Under the pieces are notes generated by a model that saw only the letters and a list, made by a program, of their open reading frames with translations, was not told the DNA's origin and ran no database searches. Made by a program: the position numbers and the translations under genes. From Terriglobia bacterium (GTDB lineage Bacteria > Acidobacteriota > Terriglobia > Bryobacterales > Bryobacteraceae), in assembly GCA_020073615.1 (NCBI GenBank), contig JAIQEX010000021.1:1-63517 (forward strand): DNA of 63,517 nucleotides. Reading direction: 5' to 3'. Of this stretch, positions 43,267-52,825 are shown piece after piece. Every line of letters begins with the position of its first letter. Positions within the stretch are counted from its first letter, which is position 1.

Positions 43267-44015
43267 CCGCTGGCGGGCAGCAGACTGAGCACGCCCAATC
43301 CCGTCGCGGTCTCGCCGCCCGTCACCACCGTGACGTCGGCCGGGCCGATGGGCGCGTCGGTGGACGACGTGATATTGACTACGATCTGCGTCGGGCTGAT
43401 CACTTCGATGCCGCTGGCAACCACCTGCGTCGTGCTCGCCCTGCCGCGGCCGCGGGTCGTGATCGTGACTCTCGATACCCCGTTCACGAAATGCGTGTTC
43501 TGTCCATTGATCGTCTGCGCGAGAAACTGTGCGCCCGTCGTGCAAACCGGGCCGGTCACGCTGGCAATTGCCGGCCCGCCCGGCGCGGGCTTTTTCCTGG
43601 CGAGTAGCTGGCCCGAACCGGTCAGCCCCGCATACAACCGTTGTTCCGCAGCGGTAAGCGCCAGCACCAGCGGAATGGCCGCCCCGGCGGCTTTGAGCAG
43701 GGCGCGGCGGGAGGCACGCTCGCTCTCCGGCCTGCGCGGCCCCGTGCAGGTGACCAGTCCCGACTCCTCCAGTTCGGAGACCGCGGCCAGCGCCATGTCT
43801 TCCGAAACGGGAGTGTGCAGGTTGGCCTGCATGGCGCGCACCAGCTCACGCAGGCTCCTGGTTTCCGCGCATGCCTCAAAAGCAGCGGCGGCCTCGGCGT
43901 TCAGGGAAAACACCGTTGTGCTGGCAGTTTCGAATACCGCTGTCGATCCGTCCGGAAGCTTCTCCACCACCAGGCGATCGGAAGCAAGTCGTTTCACTTG
44001 AAATTCATCATGCAT
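43251..44015 (-). CDS. PqqD-like domain fused to Tat-type TM segment and IPT/TIG-like domain
   Basis: The product has 254 residues. Residues 12-90 (LVVEKLPDGSTAVFETASTT, VFSLNAEAAAAFEACAE, ALAAVSELEESGLV) form a PqqD/RRE fold, which in RiPP systems binds leader peptides. Residues 101-128 (ASRRALLKAAGAAIPLVLAL) look like an internal twin-arginine TM segment. Residues 145-250 (GPVCTTGAQFLAQTING, VVASGIEVISPTQIVVNITS, IGPADVTVVTGGETATG) are an IPT/TIG-like beta domain. The C-terminus ends ASGCRAQ. The predicted topology is cytoplasmic RRE and periplasmic beta-domain. It may itself be a substrate of the kinase and nucleotidyltransferase, or an anchored recruiter. GGAG sits upstream of ATG 44015. 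Confidence 0.8.
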   Translation of the reverse strand: MHDEFQVKRLASDRLVVEKLPDGSTAVFETASTTVFSLNAEAAAAFEACAETRSLRELVRAMQANLHTPVSEDMALAAVSELEESGLVTCTGPRRPESERASRRALLKAAGAAIPLVLALTAAEQRLYAGLTGSGQLLARKKPAPGGPAIASVTGPVCTTGAQFLAQTINGQNTHFVNGVSRVTITTRGRGRASTTQVVASGIEVISPTQIVVNITSSTDAPIGPADVTVVTGGETATGLGVLSLLPASGCRAQ

Positions 44016-44172
44016 CGCGTCGTTTCTCCAAAATTCAAGATAGTGCCGGCCAAATTCGAGTCGGCGGCGCCGGCACGCCGCGGCAGATTTCCCGGAAAAC
44101 GTTGGGGACTATCTTATCAGACTCCGCCCCGCTTGCGATTCCGCGCGCGGAAATAGGATACTCTGTACTCAA

Positions 44173-45681
44173 ATGAAACCCCTACGCACGATCCTGGCCC
44201 TGGCTGCCGCCATGTCCTTTTCCGCCGGTTTCATCCCCGCGGATGAAAAAGCCGTGAACCCGCAGATCCGCAAGATCGTCGACCAGGTTTCCGAAGACCG
44301 CATCAAAGCCATCATCGAAAAGCTGGTGAGCTTCGGCACGCGCAGTACCATGTCCAACCAGGACGACCCGGTGCGCGGCATCGGCGCGGCACGGCTATGG
44401 ATCTTCGACCAGTTCAAGAGCTACAGCCCGCGCCTCCAGGTGCGCTTCGACAAGTACCGCGTGAAGAAACAGGGGCAGCGCATCTTCAAGGACGTCGACC
44501 TCTATAACGTGATCGCCGTGCTGCCGGGCGCCAAAATGCCCGAGACGCAGGTGCTGGTCAGCGGCCACTACGATTCGCTCAACCTGGGCAACCGCCCGGC
44601 AGGCGGCGCGGCGGCCGGGCCCGGCACCGACGCGCCGCCCGTTCCCATCGGAGAGCGCCCGCAGCCCACCCTGGAGGAATCCGAAAAGAATGCCGCCCTG
44701 CCGGCGCCCGGCGCCTGCGACGATGGCAGCGGAACCGCCGCCGTCATGGAACTGGCGCGCGTCATGAGCCAGTACGTATTCGACAAGACGCTGGTCTTCG
44801 TCGCCTTCGCCGGCGAAGAGCAGGGGCTCATCGGCAGCTCCCTGCTGGCAGCGAAATCTCACCTGGAGAAGCAGGTCATCGAGGCGGTGCTGAACAACGA
44901 CATCATCGGCACCGACGTCAGCGGAAACGGCCGCACCGGCAACACCTCGGTCAGCGTCTACAGCGACGAGACCGCGGACTCGCCTTCGCAGCAACTGGCC
45001 CGCTACACGCGCGAGATTGCCGAACGCTACATCCCCTCCATGAAGGTGAACACCGTGTTCCTGGGCGACCGCCTGGGCCGCGGCGGCGACCACACGCCCT
45101 TCCAGTGGGAGGGCTACGGCGCCGTGCGCCTCTCCACCCCCAACGAGATTTATGCCAACCAGCACCGTGTCACCGACACCCTGGAGAACATGTCGGTGCC
45201 TTATACCGCACGCGTGGCCCGCGTCAACGCCGCGGTGGCGGCGAGCCTCGCGCTGGCGCCCAGAGCGCCCATCGTGATGCGGGAGCCGAGAGCGCCCGCG
45301 GCCGCCGGCGCCCCCACCGCTGCGGGCACCGCTCCCGCAGTTCCCGCAGCTCCGCAAACGGCCGCAGCCCCGGCGCCGCCGCGTAGGCCGAGCCCCACCA
45401 TCTCTCGCGGCCGCTCCGGCTACGATGCCCTGCTGCAATGGAAGCCCGCCGGCCCGGACGACAATATCAAGGGCTACACCATCGTCATTCGCGCCACCAC
45501 GTCGCCCTACTGGGAGCAGGAAATCTACGTCGGCAAGGTGACCGAATACACCCTCAAGGATGTCTCCATCGACGACGCCAAGTTCGGTGTGAAGGCCATC
45601 GGCAACGACGGCGGCGAAAGCCTGGTCTCGGCCTACGTGTATCCGCCGCGCCTGAAAACCGAAATTCTCACGGTGCAGTAG
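44173..45681 (+). CDS. Secreted M28 family metallopeptidase with C-terminal Fn3-like domain
   Basis: The product has 502 residues. A signal peptide (LRTILALAAAMSFSAGF) precedes the M28 catalytic domain. Zinc ligands are the His in VLVSGHYDSLNLGN, the Asp in GACDDGSGTAAVMEL, the Glu pair in VFVAFAGEEQGLIGS, the Asp in VLNNDIIGTDVSG, and a His late in the domain, perhaps in ANQHRVTDTLENM. An Ala/Pro-rich linker (about 365-410) joins it to a fibronectin-III-like module (YDALLQWKPAGPDDNIKGYT). The family removes amino acids from peptide N-termini. It is divergent from the PqqD operon; the 157-base gap contains an inverted repeat AAGATAGT/ACTATCTT. Confidence 0.88.
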   Translation: MKPLRTILALAAAMSFSAGFIPADEKAVNPQIRKIVDQVSEDRIKAIIEKLVSFGTRSTMSNQDDPVRGIGAARLWIFDQFKSYSPRLQVRFDKYRVKKQGQRIFKDVDLYNVIAVLPGAKMPETQVLVSGHYDSLNLGNRPAGGAAAGPGTDAPPVPIGERPQPTLEESEKNAALPAPGACDDGSGTAAVMELARVMSQYVFDKTLVFVAFAGEEQGLIGSSLLAAKSHLEKQVIEAVLNNDIIGTDVSGNGRTGNTSVSVYSDETADSPSQQLARYTREIAERYIPSMKVNTVFLGDRLGRGGDHTPFQWEGYGAVRLSTPNEIYANQHRVTDTLENMSVPYTARVARVNAAVAASLALAPRAPIVMREPRAPAAAGAPTAAGTAPAVPAAPQTAAAPAPPRRPSPTISRGRSGYDALLQWKPAGPDDNIKGYTIVIRATTSPYWEQEIYVGKVTEYTLKDVSIDDAKFGVKAIGNDGGESLVSAYVYPPRLKTEILTVQ

Positions 45682-45684
45682 GCC

Positions 45685-46743
45685 ATGACGCGGCAAGAAG
45701 CGCAACGGCGGGCCGACCGCATCCGGCTTTTCCGGGCGGAACTGGCCGAACTGGAAGGGGAGAGCGCGCTGGCGCTCCTCCCCGAGCAGAAAGATCGGCT
45801 GGAACGCCATCTGACCGCCACCCTCGCCCACCTGGCGGCGGCATTCGACGTGGACACCACCGAATCCCAGAAGCAGGTGAGTTGGGGGATGCGCATCGCC
45901 TCCACGCTGGGCGGCCTGGCGCTGTGTGCGGCCGTGGTGCTGGCCTTCTACCGCTACTGGGGCGTGATCCCCATCCCGGCACAGGTGATGGTTCTGGGGC
46001 TGGCGCCGCTGGTGTGTCTTGCGGGCGTGGAGTACGCCTCGCGGCGCGAGACGACGCTGTACTTTACGTCGCTCATCGCGCTGGTGGCGCTGGCCGCCTT
46101 CGTCTACGACCTGAACCTGTTGGGAAGCATTTTCAACCTGGAGCCTTCGCCCAATGCATTTCTGGCCTGGAGCGTTTTCGCCTTTGCCATCGCGTACCGC
46201 TACGGATTGCGCGTGCCGCTGGCCGCCGGCCTGATCGGCGCCATCATTTTCCTCTCGGCCGCGGCGGTGTCCTGGACGGGCGCGTGGTGGGAAGGCTGTG
46301 CCATGCGGCCAGAATGGTTCGTCCTTACCGGCGCGATGACGGTGGCGGCGCAGTTTGCCATTCCGCACCGGCGCTTTCCCGAATTCGCGGGCGCGTACCG
46401 CCTGGTCGGGCTCGTGGCCCTGTATCTGGCTACGCTGGTGCTTTCCATGGACGGCGCCACCAGCTACCTGGCGTTCGACCACAAATCCGTGGAGAGGTTC
46501 TATCAGTTCCTGGGACTCGTCGAGACAGCCGCGGCCATGTGGGTGGGGATCCGCCGGGGGTGGTCCGGTTCCGTCAATCTGGCCGCCGTTGCGTTCGTCG
46601 TCTTCCTATACATACGGCTGGCGAGTTGGTGGTGGGACTGGATGCCGCACTACCTCTTCTTCCTGATCATCGGCTTGATTTCCATGGGGCTGCTGGTGGC
46701 ATTTCGCCGGGTCCGCGGCAGTTTGAAGGGAGCGCTCGCATGA
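45685..46743 (+). CDS. DUF2157-type polytopic membrane protein
   Basis: The product has 352 residues. A charged N-terminal helix (TRQEAQRRADRIRLFRAEL) precedes about ten TM helices, the arrangement of DUF2157 proteins. It begins three bases after the M28 stop and overlaps the next gene as ATGA, so the three genes form an operon. Function unknown; DUF2157 genes are usually paired with GDYXXLXY/DUF4824-like genes. Confidence 0.75.
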   Translation: MTRQEAQRRADRIRLFRAELAELEGESALALLPEQKDRLERHLTATLAHLAAAFDVDTTESQKQVSWGMRIASTLGGLALCAAVVLAFYRYWGVIPIPAQVMVLGLAPLVCLAGVEYASRRETTLYFTSLIALVALAAFVYDLNLLGSIFNLEPSPNAFLAWSVFAFAIAYRYGLRVPLAAGLIGAIIFLSAAAVSWTGAWWEGCAMRPEWFVLTGAMTVAAQFAIPHRRFPEFAGAYRLVGLVALYLATLVLSMDGATSYLAFDHKSVERFYQFLGLVETAAAMWVGIRRGWSGSVNLAAVAFVVFLYIRLASWWWDWMPHYLFFLIIGLISMGLLVAFRRVRGSLKGALA

Positions 46744-47372
46744 GGTTCGCCGGACTGATGGTGGCCGCCGCGGTGGTGATCGCGGCCAACGCCGCGGCGC
46801 TTCTGTCGGCCGCGCGGAACCGCGCCGGCACGCCGGATACGGTGATGGAATTGACCGAGCGCGAACTGGGGCTCGAATACCAGAACGAGCAAGACAGCGG
46901 CGTCTCCGTGAGGCTGAGTTACAGCTTGAATTACGCTGATCCGACTCCCTGGCTCGGACCGCACGGGCTCGCCGCTCTCGGCTTTGACACGCGCCTGCCC
47001 GACCGCCAACTGCCTCGCCACGCTTATGTGGCGTTCGAGTACGACGGTTCCGCCTGGCGGAAATTCAGCGCCGGCCGCAAGCCGGAGGAGATCGCCGGCC
47101 TGTCACACTTGTGCCCGATCGACGCGGCCCGAACCGGCGCTGAGCTGCGCCGCCGACACCCCGACCGAGGATCGGTGCTCATCCTGCCGTGCACCATCGA
47201 CGCGCGCGGCTACATCCGGGACGTGCTCACAGGCAGCATTTCGGTTCCACCCAAGTTCCATGCGTTATTTGCCGCGGTGAGATCCCGCACCGGCCGGCCC
47301 CGCTACGCCCTCAAGCTGGCCGTGGGAATCCATTACGAGCCCTACGTGACCGGCGCCCGCTTGCTGCCGTAG
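46740..47372 (+). CDS. DUF4824-like secreted or anchored protein
   Basis: The product has 210 residues. A single N-terminal TM segment (LMVAAAVVIAANAAALLSA) is followed by a beta-rich part with MELTERELGLEYQNEQDSGV, SVRLSYSLN and AALGFDTRLPDRQLPRHAYV, as in DUF4824 partners of DUF2157 proteins. The ATG overlaps the upstream stop (ATGA). It probably works with the DUF2157 protein in the membrane. Right after the stop is a GC hairpin (GCCGCC/GGCGGC, 47372-47389) that lacks a T-run. Confidence 0.7.
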   Translation: MRFAGLMVAAAVVIAANAAALLSAARNRAGTPDTVMELTERELGLEYQNEQDSGVSVRLSYSLNYADPTPWLGPHGLAALGFDTRLPDRQLPRHAYVAFEYDGSAWRKFSAGRKPEEIAGLSHLCPIDAARTGAELRRRHPDRGSVLILPCTIDARGYIRDVLTGSISVPPKFHALFAAVRSRTGRPRYALKLAVGIHYEPYVTGARLLP

Positions 47373-47471
47373 CCGCCCCCGCAGGCGGCGCCGGCTGCCC
47401 CACCAGACGTTCATGCAACTCGAGGGGCAGGCGGCAGCGCATGCCCCACCAAGCTATACAAAACGGCAACC

Positions 47472-50400
47472 TCAGAAAATCAGCTTCAGCGCCAACTGGA
47501 TCTGCCGCGACGATCCCGCGTCGCCTACCGGGAAACGCGTGCTCGTGATCTGTCCGAAGCTGTTGCCTGCCGCCGTGCTCACCACGCGGTTCGGCTGCCC
47601 GAAGTTCGGATGGTTGAAGATGTTGAACGTGTCCGCGCGGAACTGAACCGTGGTCTTCTCGGTGATCTTGGTGTCTTTGAACACCGAGAAGTCGATGTCC
47701 TCGAAGCCCGGCCCGATGATCGTGTTCCGCGCCAGGTCTCCGAATCCCGCCGGAACCTGGAACAGGCAGCCCGCCGTCGCGGCCGTGCAGGTCGCCGCCG
47801 GGAAGTACTGCGGATTGCCGTTGGCCGCCGAGCCGATGCCCACCGGCACCGGCCCTAGAATATTCGGCCGCACCGTATTGGGCGTCCCCGTGAATGTGCT
47901 GGTAGTGACGATGTTCACCGGGTTGCCGCTTTGCAGCGTCGAAATCACCGCGAAGTTCCAGCCTTCCACCGCACGGTTGCCTTTGAACGGCAGCTCGTAG
48001 ATTCCGCTGAACACGAAGCGGTGCCGTGCGTCGAAGTCCGCCAGGCCGTAGTCGCCGCGCATGTTGGTGCTGTCCTGCAGGTTCACCGTGCCGGTCTGGC
48101 TGTTCAGCGAAGTGTAGTCGAGCGCCTTGGAGAACGTGTACGTGGTGTTGAACTGCAGGTGCCGGGCGAAGCGCTTGGTGGCCGTGATCCAGACCGCGTT
48201 GTAATTGGAATTGCCGTCGCTCTCCCACTGGAAGATATTGCCCAGCGAGGCGCCCGGGTCGATGGCCGAGCTGGCGGACAGCGTGGGGAAGGGCCGCGCG
48301 CTGGTCCCCGGCAGGAACTGGTTCAGGTTGCGCGCCGTGCGCAGGTGCGTGCCCTTGTTGCCGAAGTAGCCCGCCATGATGCCCAGGTCATGCGACAGCT
48401 CCTGCTGGATATTGAAGTTGTACGACTGCACGTAGGCCGAGGTGAAATCGTGAGCCACCGAAAATGGCGCCAGCGAGCCGGCCGCCTGTGCCGCGGTGAA
48501 GGCGTTGGCGAAGGTCACTGTTCCCGGCCCGTTGAACGACACCGGGTTGGCAAACGGCGGATTGAAGGGCAGATTGCCCACCAGGTTGGCCGCCGGCTGG
48601 TCCGCCAGGATGGCGTACGCCGTGCGCACTACCGTCTTGCCGTTCTTGAATACGTCCCACGCCAGCCCCACGCGCGGCTGGAAGTTCCGGGCGCTCTGCT
48701 GGTAGACATTGTCCAGCCCCTGGGAACCCACCTGCACCAGCGCGTCCGCCACCGGATCGAAAACCGTGAAGCGGTTGGCGGCTTCCGTGGGCGTTCCGTT
48801 CCAGTCGTAGCGCAGGCCCAGGTCGAGCGTCAGCGACGGCGTAATCTTATACCGGTCCTCGGCGAATGCACCCACCGCCATCACGTAAACGCGCGCCGGA
48901 TTGGTGCCGGGATTGGCGGTGAAGGTGGCCGCGTTGCCGTTGATGAAATCGGTCACCGTGTTGAACGCCAGCGTTCCCGGCGTGGCTGCGAAGCTGTTGC
49001 CGTTGAAGCGCCGCGCCTCCCCGCCGAAGCGGAACGAATGCTTGCCGCGCATGTAGCTCACCGCATCCGAAAACACCGCCGTGTAATCGCCTCGGCCTTG
49101 CGGGAAGCCCGCCGGGCCGCCGAGATTCAAACCGATATCGCGCACCGCAATCTGCGGCAGGCCCACCGCCCCGCTCACCCCTACGTTCATGCCGAAATCC
49201 GTGGGGTCCAGCAAAGCATTCGGCGTGAAGTTAATCAGGATGCGGTTGTATCCCGCCCGCGCCTCGTTTACCAGGTTGGGCGTGAAGACGTGCGTCTCGT
49301 TGGCCGTCAGGATCTGCCGCTGGCTCTGCCTCGTGTCGCCGAAACCGGGGATGTTGTTGCCCTGCAGCGTGGGCTCCTGCCGCAGGTCGCGCTGCAGCGC
49401 GAAATACACGTTGACCCGGTCATTTTGGCCGAACGAGTTGCTGACGTTCGCCGTCCCCTGGTCGATGTTCACCGGCGCCGTCGCCGAGCCTGCAAACACA
49501 TTGCCGGTGGTGTTGGGCGATGGAATCAGCGGCAGCAGCTTGGCCACCGTCGGGTTGCCCGCCGCCAGCGCCGCCTGCCGCTGGTCGCTGGTGAGCACCG
49601 GCTGGCTGATGGTCAATCCCTGCCGCTGCCGCAGTCCTTCGTAGCTCAGGTAGAAGAACGTCTTGTCTTTACGGATGGGCCCGCCGCCATCGGCGCCGAA
49701 ATTATTGCGCTTGAACGGCGACTGCAGAATAGGCGACGGGTTGAAAAAGTTGCGTGCGTCGAAATCGTTGTTGCGCACATATTCGAACACCTCGCCGTGG
49801 TAATTGTTGTCGCCCGCGCGCGTCGCAATGTTAACGATGGCGCCGGAGTTGCGCCCGTAATCGGCGGCGAACGTCGAGTTGTCTACTTTGAACTCCTGGA
49901 CGGTATTGATCGACGGCTGGAAGGTGATCTGGTTGTTGGCCATGTCGTTCAGGTTGATGCCGTTGATCATGAAGTTCACGGTGTCCTCGCGTCCCCCGGC
50001 GGTGTTCAACCCAAACGATCCCTGCCCACGCAAAGGCGCCGTGAGAAATCCGTTCTGCGGCGGCGTGACCGTGCCCGGCACCAGCAGTCCCAGATCCACA
50101 AAATGACGGCCGTTGAGCGGAATCTCCTGCACCGTGCGCTGATCGATTACCGATCCCACCGATACGGTGCCGGAATCCACCACCGGCGGCGCGCCCACCA
50201 CCTGCACTTCCGTATTCGCCGCGGCCACCTGTAAGTCGAAGTTCTGCCGCACCGTCCGGCCTACTTCGAGCACCAGGCCGGTGACCGTGGTCGCCTGCAG
50301 CCCGGTCGCCTTCACCGTCATCTTGTACCGGCCCACGGGCAGCGACGCCACCAGGTACAGGCCCGCATCGTCGGTCAAAGTGGATCGTTCCTCACCCGTC

Positions 50401-50582
50401 CCTTCGTTGTGGACCGTTATGGCGGCCCGTGGAACCGCCGCTCCCGATTGGTCTGTTACCGTACCCTGTATGGCGCCCGTCGATTGCGCGGACAGCGTCG
50501 CCGCCATGGCGAAAAGAAAACCGAAAACAACCGGCAGCATACGCCGGCACACTACTGGCTTCGTTTGAAAAGCTTGCAACAC
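47472..50582 (-). CDS. TonB-dependent receptor with CarboxypepD_reg-like N-terminal domain
   Basis: The product has 1036 residues. A signal peptide (VVFGFLFAMAATLSAQS) is followed by a carboxypeptidase-regulatory-like domain (about 35-110: GAIQGTVTDQSGAAVPRAAI, ASLPVGRYKMTVKATG), a plug domain (about 140-240: QEIPLNGRHFVDLGLLVPG, VNFMINGINLNDM) and a long outer-membrane barrel ending in Phe (QLALKLIF). It is of the SusC-like/OmpA-like class expanded in Acidobacteria for uptake of large substrates. No SusD partner is adjacent. The 99-base gap between it and the convergent DUF4824 gene contains two copies of TGCCCCACCA. Confidence 0.92.
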   Translation of the reverse strand: MLQAFQTKPVVCRRMLPVVFGFLFAMAATLSAQSTGAIQGTVTDQSGAAVPRAAITVHNEGTGEERSTLTDDAGLYLVASLPVGRYKMTVKATGLQATTVTGLVLEVGRTVRQNFDLQVAAANTEVQVVGAPPVVDSGTVSVGSVIDQRTVQEIPLNGRHFVDLGLLVPGTVTPPQNGFLTAPLRGQGSFGLNTAGGREDTVNFMINGINLNDMANNQITFQPSINTVQEFKVDNSTFAADYGRNSGAIVNIATRAGDNNYHGEVFEYVRNNDFDARNFFNPSPILQSPFKRNNFGADGGGPIRKDKTFFYLSYEGLRQRQGLTISQPVLTSDQRQAALAAGNPTVAKLLPLIPSPNTTGNVFAGSATAPVNIDQGTANVSNSFGQNDRVNVYFALQRDLRQEPTLQGNNIPGFGDTRQSQRQILTANETHVFTPNLVNEARAGYNRILINFTPNALLDPTDFGMNVGVSGAVGLPQIAVRDIGLNLGGPAGFPQGRGDYTAVFSDAVSYMRGKHSFRFGGEARRFNGNSFAATPGTLAFNTVTDFINGNAATFTANPGTNPARVYVMAVGAFAEDRYKITPSLTLDLGLRYDWNGTPTEAANRFTVFDPVADALVQVGSQGLDNVYQQSARNFQPRVGLAWDVFKNGKTVVRTAYAILADQPAANLVGNLPFNPPFANPVSFNGPGTVTFANAFTAAQAAGSLAPFSVAHDFTSAYVQSYNFNIQQELSHDLGIMAGYFGNKGTHLRTARNLNQFLPGTSARPFPTLSASSAIDPGASLGNIFQWESDGNSNYNAVWITATKRFARHLQFNTTYTFSKALDYTSLNSQTGTVNLQDSTNMRGDYGLADFDARHRFVFSGIYELPFKGNRAVEGWNFAVISTLQSGNPVNIVTTSTFTGTPNTVRPNILGPVPVGIGSAANGNPQYFPAATCTAATAGCLFQVPAGFGDLARNTIIGPGFEDIDFSVFKDTKITEKTTVQFRADTFNIFNHPNFGQPNRVVSTAAGNSFGQITSTRFPVGDAGSSRQIQLALKLIF

Positions 50583-50729
50583 GACATTGCCTCCTCTTTG
50601 AGTGCCTGCCGGGCACCCTCTCCCTGATGGTTGTTTTGACGCTTGAAGTGGCTGTTGGTTTCAGTTATAGGTAGGGTCCCCGCGCGGCACTGTCTCGAAA
50701 CATACCGCCGCGCGGCGTATATTCGTAAC

Positions 50730-52775
50730 ATGGTGCGATACTCTTCCGTCCTGTGCCTGGCATTCACCGCTTGCGCACAGCAGGCCCCATTCACACTCGA
50801 CCAGGTTTTGGGCGCGTCGTTTCCCTCGGAGTTGACCGCTGCGCCCGCGGGCGGAAAAGTGGCGTGGGTTTCCTACACCCGCGGCGTGCGCAATATCATG
50901 GTGGCGGAAGCGCCGCGCTACCAGGCGCGCAAGCTGACCGCTTACACCGCCGACGACGGCCAGGAGCTCTCCGAGCTCGCCTGGACGCCCGATGCCTCCG
51001 CCATCGTCTACGTGCGCGGGCAAGGCGCCAACCGCGCCGGCGAGTATCCCAATCCGGCTATCGATCCGCACGGCATGGAACAGGACGTGTGGATGGTCAC
51101 GCTCGATGGCGCCGCACCGCGCAAGATTGGCGAGGGCGAGTCGCCGGCCGTGTCGCCGCGCGGCGACCGCATCGTCTTTGTGCGCAAGGGCCAGCTCTGG
51201 TGGTCGCCGCTCGATGGCAAGGAGGCCGCCGCGCAGGTGTTCAAGGGACGCGGCCAGTGCTCGCGGCCGGTGTGGTCCCCCGATGGCGCGCGTCTCGCCT
51301 TCGTCAGCGGCCGCGGCGACCACGCCTTCATCGGCGTCTATGACGTGGCGGCGCAGGCGCTACGCTATCTCGACCCCAGCACCGATTTCGACTCGCAGCC
51401 CGCCTGGTCGCCCGATGGCCTCAACATCGCCTTCCTCCGCACTCCCTCGAGCGGCCTGCGCCCCGTCCGCGAAGCCCGCCGCGCCGGCGAGCCGTGGTCC
51501 ATCCGCATCGCCCGCGCCGATGCCGGGGCCGGCCGCGAGCTCTGGCGCGCCTCCGAAGGGCCCGGCAGCGTCTTCCGCGGCGTGACCGCCGGCCACCAGT
51601 TGCTGTGGACCGATGACGGGCGCATCGTCTTCCCCTGGGAAGGCGACGGCTGGACGCATCTCTACTCCGTTCCCGTGGTAGGGGGCGGCAAGCCCGTGCT
51701 GCTCACCCCGGGCGAATTCGAGGTGGAAGATGTGGCGCTCGATCGCGCCCGCCGTGAGATCCTGTTCTCCTCCAACCAGGGCGATATCGACCGGCGCCAT
51801 CTATGGAAGGTGGCGGCCGGCGGCGGCACGCCCACCGCGCTCACCACCGGCACGGGCATCGAGTGGTCGCCCGCACCCACCGGCGATGGCGCGGCCGTGG
51901 CCTTCCTGCGCTCCGACGCGCAGCATCCCGCCCATCCGTCGATTCGCATGGAAAACGAAATTCGCGACCTGGACCCCGCCGCCATTCCCGCCGATTTCCC
52001 GCTCGCCCACATGGTCGCGCCGCAGCAGGTGATCTTCCCCAGCACCGGCGGCCTGCCCATCCACGCCCAGTTATTCGCGCCGCCCGGCCTTTCCGCCGGA
52101 CCCCTCCCCGCGGTGGTCTTCTTCCACGGCGGATCACAGCGCCAGATGCTGCTCGGCTGGCATTACATGTTCTACTACGCCAACGCCTACGCGCTCAACC
52201 AGTACCTCGCTAACTTGGGCTACATCGTGCTTTCGGTCAATTACCGCAGCGGGACCGGATACGGGCTCGACTTCCGCGAAGCGCTCCACTATGGCGCCTC
52301 GGGCGGCGCCGAGTACGCCGACGTCGAGGCCGCCGGCAACTACCTGCGCACCCGCCAAAACGTGGACCCGGCGCGCATCGGCGCCTGGGGTGGCTCTTAC
52401 GGAGGATACCTCACCGCCCTGGCGCTGGCGCGCGCCTCCGGCCTCTTCAAAGCCGGCGTGGATTTCCACGGCGTGCACAACTGGGCCACCGAGCTCAACA
52501 TTCCCATGACCGAGCCCGACTACCAGGTAGCCTTCGAATCCTCGCCCATGGCGTTTGTCAAGACTTGGCGCTCGCCAGTGCTCCTCATCCATGGCGACGA
52601 CGACCGCAACGTGCAGTTCAACCAGACCGTGGTGCTGGCCGATGCCCTCCGCAAACAGAACGTCGAAATCGAGGAGCTCATCTTCCCCGACGAGATCCAC
52701 GACTTCCTGCTGCACAAGAGCTGGCTGGGGGGCTACCAGGCCACCGCCCGCTTCCTCGAGCGGCGGCTCAAGTAA
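50730..52775 (+). CDS. Secreted S9 prolyl oligopeptidase-family peptidase
   Basis: The product has 681 residues. A short signal peptide (MVRYSSVLCLAFTACAQ) is followed by a PD40-type beta-propeller (LAWTPDASAIVYVRG, PVWSPDGARLAFVSG, PAWSPDGLNIAFLR) and an alpha/beta-hydrolase domain. The catalytic Ser is 556 in WGGSYGGYLTALAL, the Asp about 624 in HGDDDRNVQF, and the His 657 in DEIHDFLLHKSW. It releases dipeptides or cleaves after Pro in peptides. ATG 50730 is chosen because of the signal peptide. The 147 bases to the divergent receptor gene hold no gene. Confidence 0.92.
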   Translation: MVRYSSVLCLAFTACAQQAPFTLDQVLGASFPSELTAAPAGGKVAWVSYTRGVRNIMVAEAPRYQARKLTAYTADDGQELSELAWTPDASAIVYVRGQGANRAGEYPNPAIDPHGMEQDVWMVTLDGAAPRKIGEGESPAVSPRGDRIVFVRKGQLWWSPLDGKEAAAQVFKGRGQCSRPVWSPDGARLAFVSGRGDHAFIGVYDVAAQALRYLDPSTDFDSQPAWSPDGLNIAFLRTPSSGLRPVREARRAGEPWSIRIARADAGAGRELWRASEGPGSVFRGVTAGHQLLWTDDGRIVFPWEGDGWTHLYSVPVVGGGKPVLLTPGEFEVEDVALDRARREILFSSNQGDIDRRHLWKVAAGGGTPTALTTGTGIEWSPAPTGDGAAVAFLRSDAQHPAHPSIRMENEIRDLDPAAIPADFPLAHMVAPQQVIFPSTGGLPIHAQLFAPPGLSAGPLPAVVFFHGGSQRQMLLGWHYMFYYANAYALNQYLANLGYIVLSVNYRSGTGYGLDFREALHYGASGGAEYADVEAAGNYLRTRQNVDPARIGAWGGSYGGYLTALALARASGLFKAGVDFHGVHNWATELNIPMTEPDYQVAFESSPMAFVKTWRSPVLLIHGDDDRNVQFNQTVVLADALRKQNVEIEELIFPDEIHDFLLHKSWLGGYQATARFLERRLK

Positions 52776-52825
52776 GGGCGACCGAGCGGCCTTTCACATT
52801 GGGCGCGAACATAAGCCCGGATCGA

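Noticed and set aside
47372-47389. GCCGCC/GGCGGC hairpin as a rho-independent terminator
   Set aside because: No T-run follows; GC-rich short hairpins are expected by chance in this composition.
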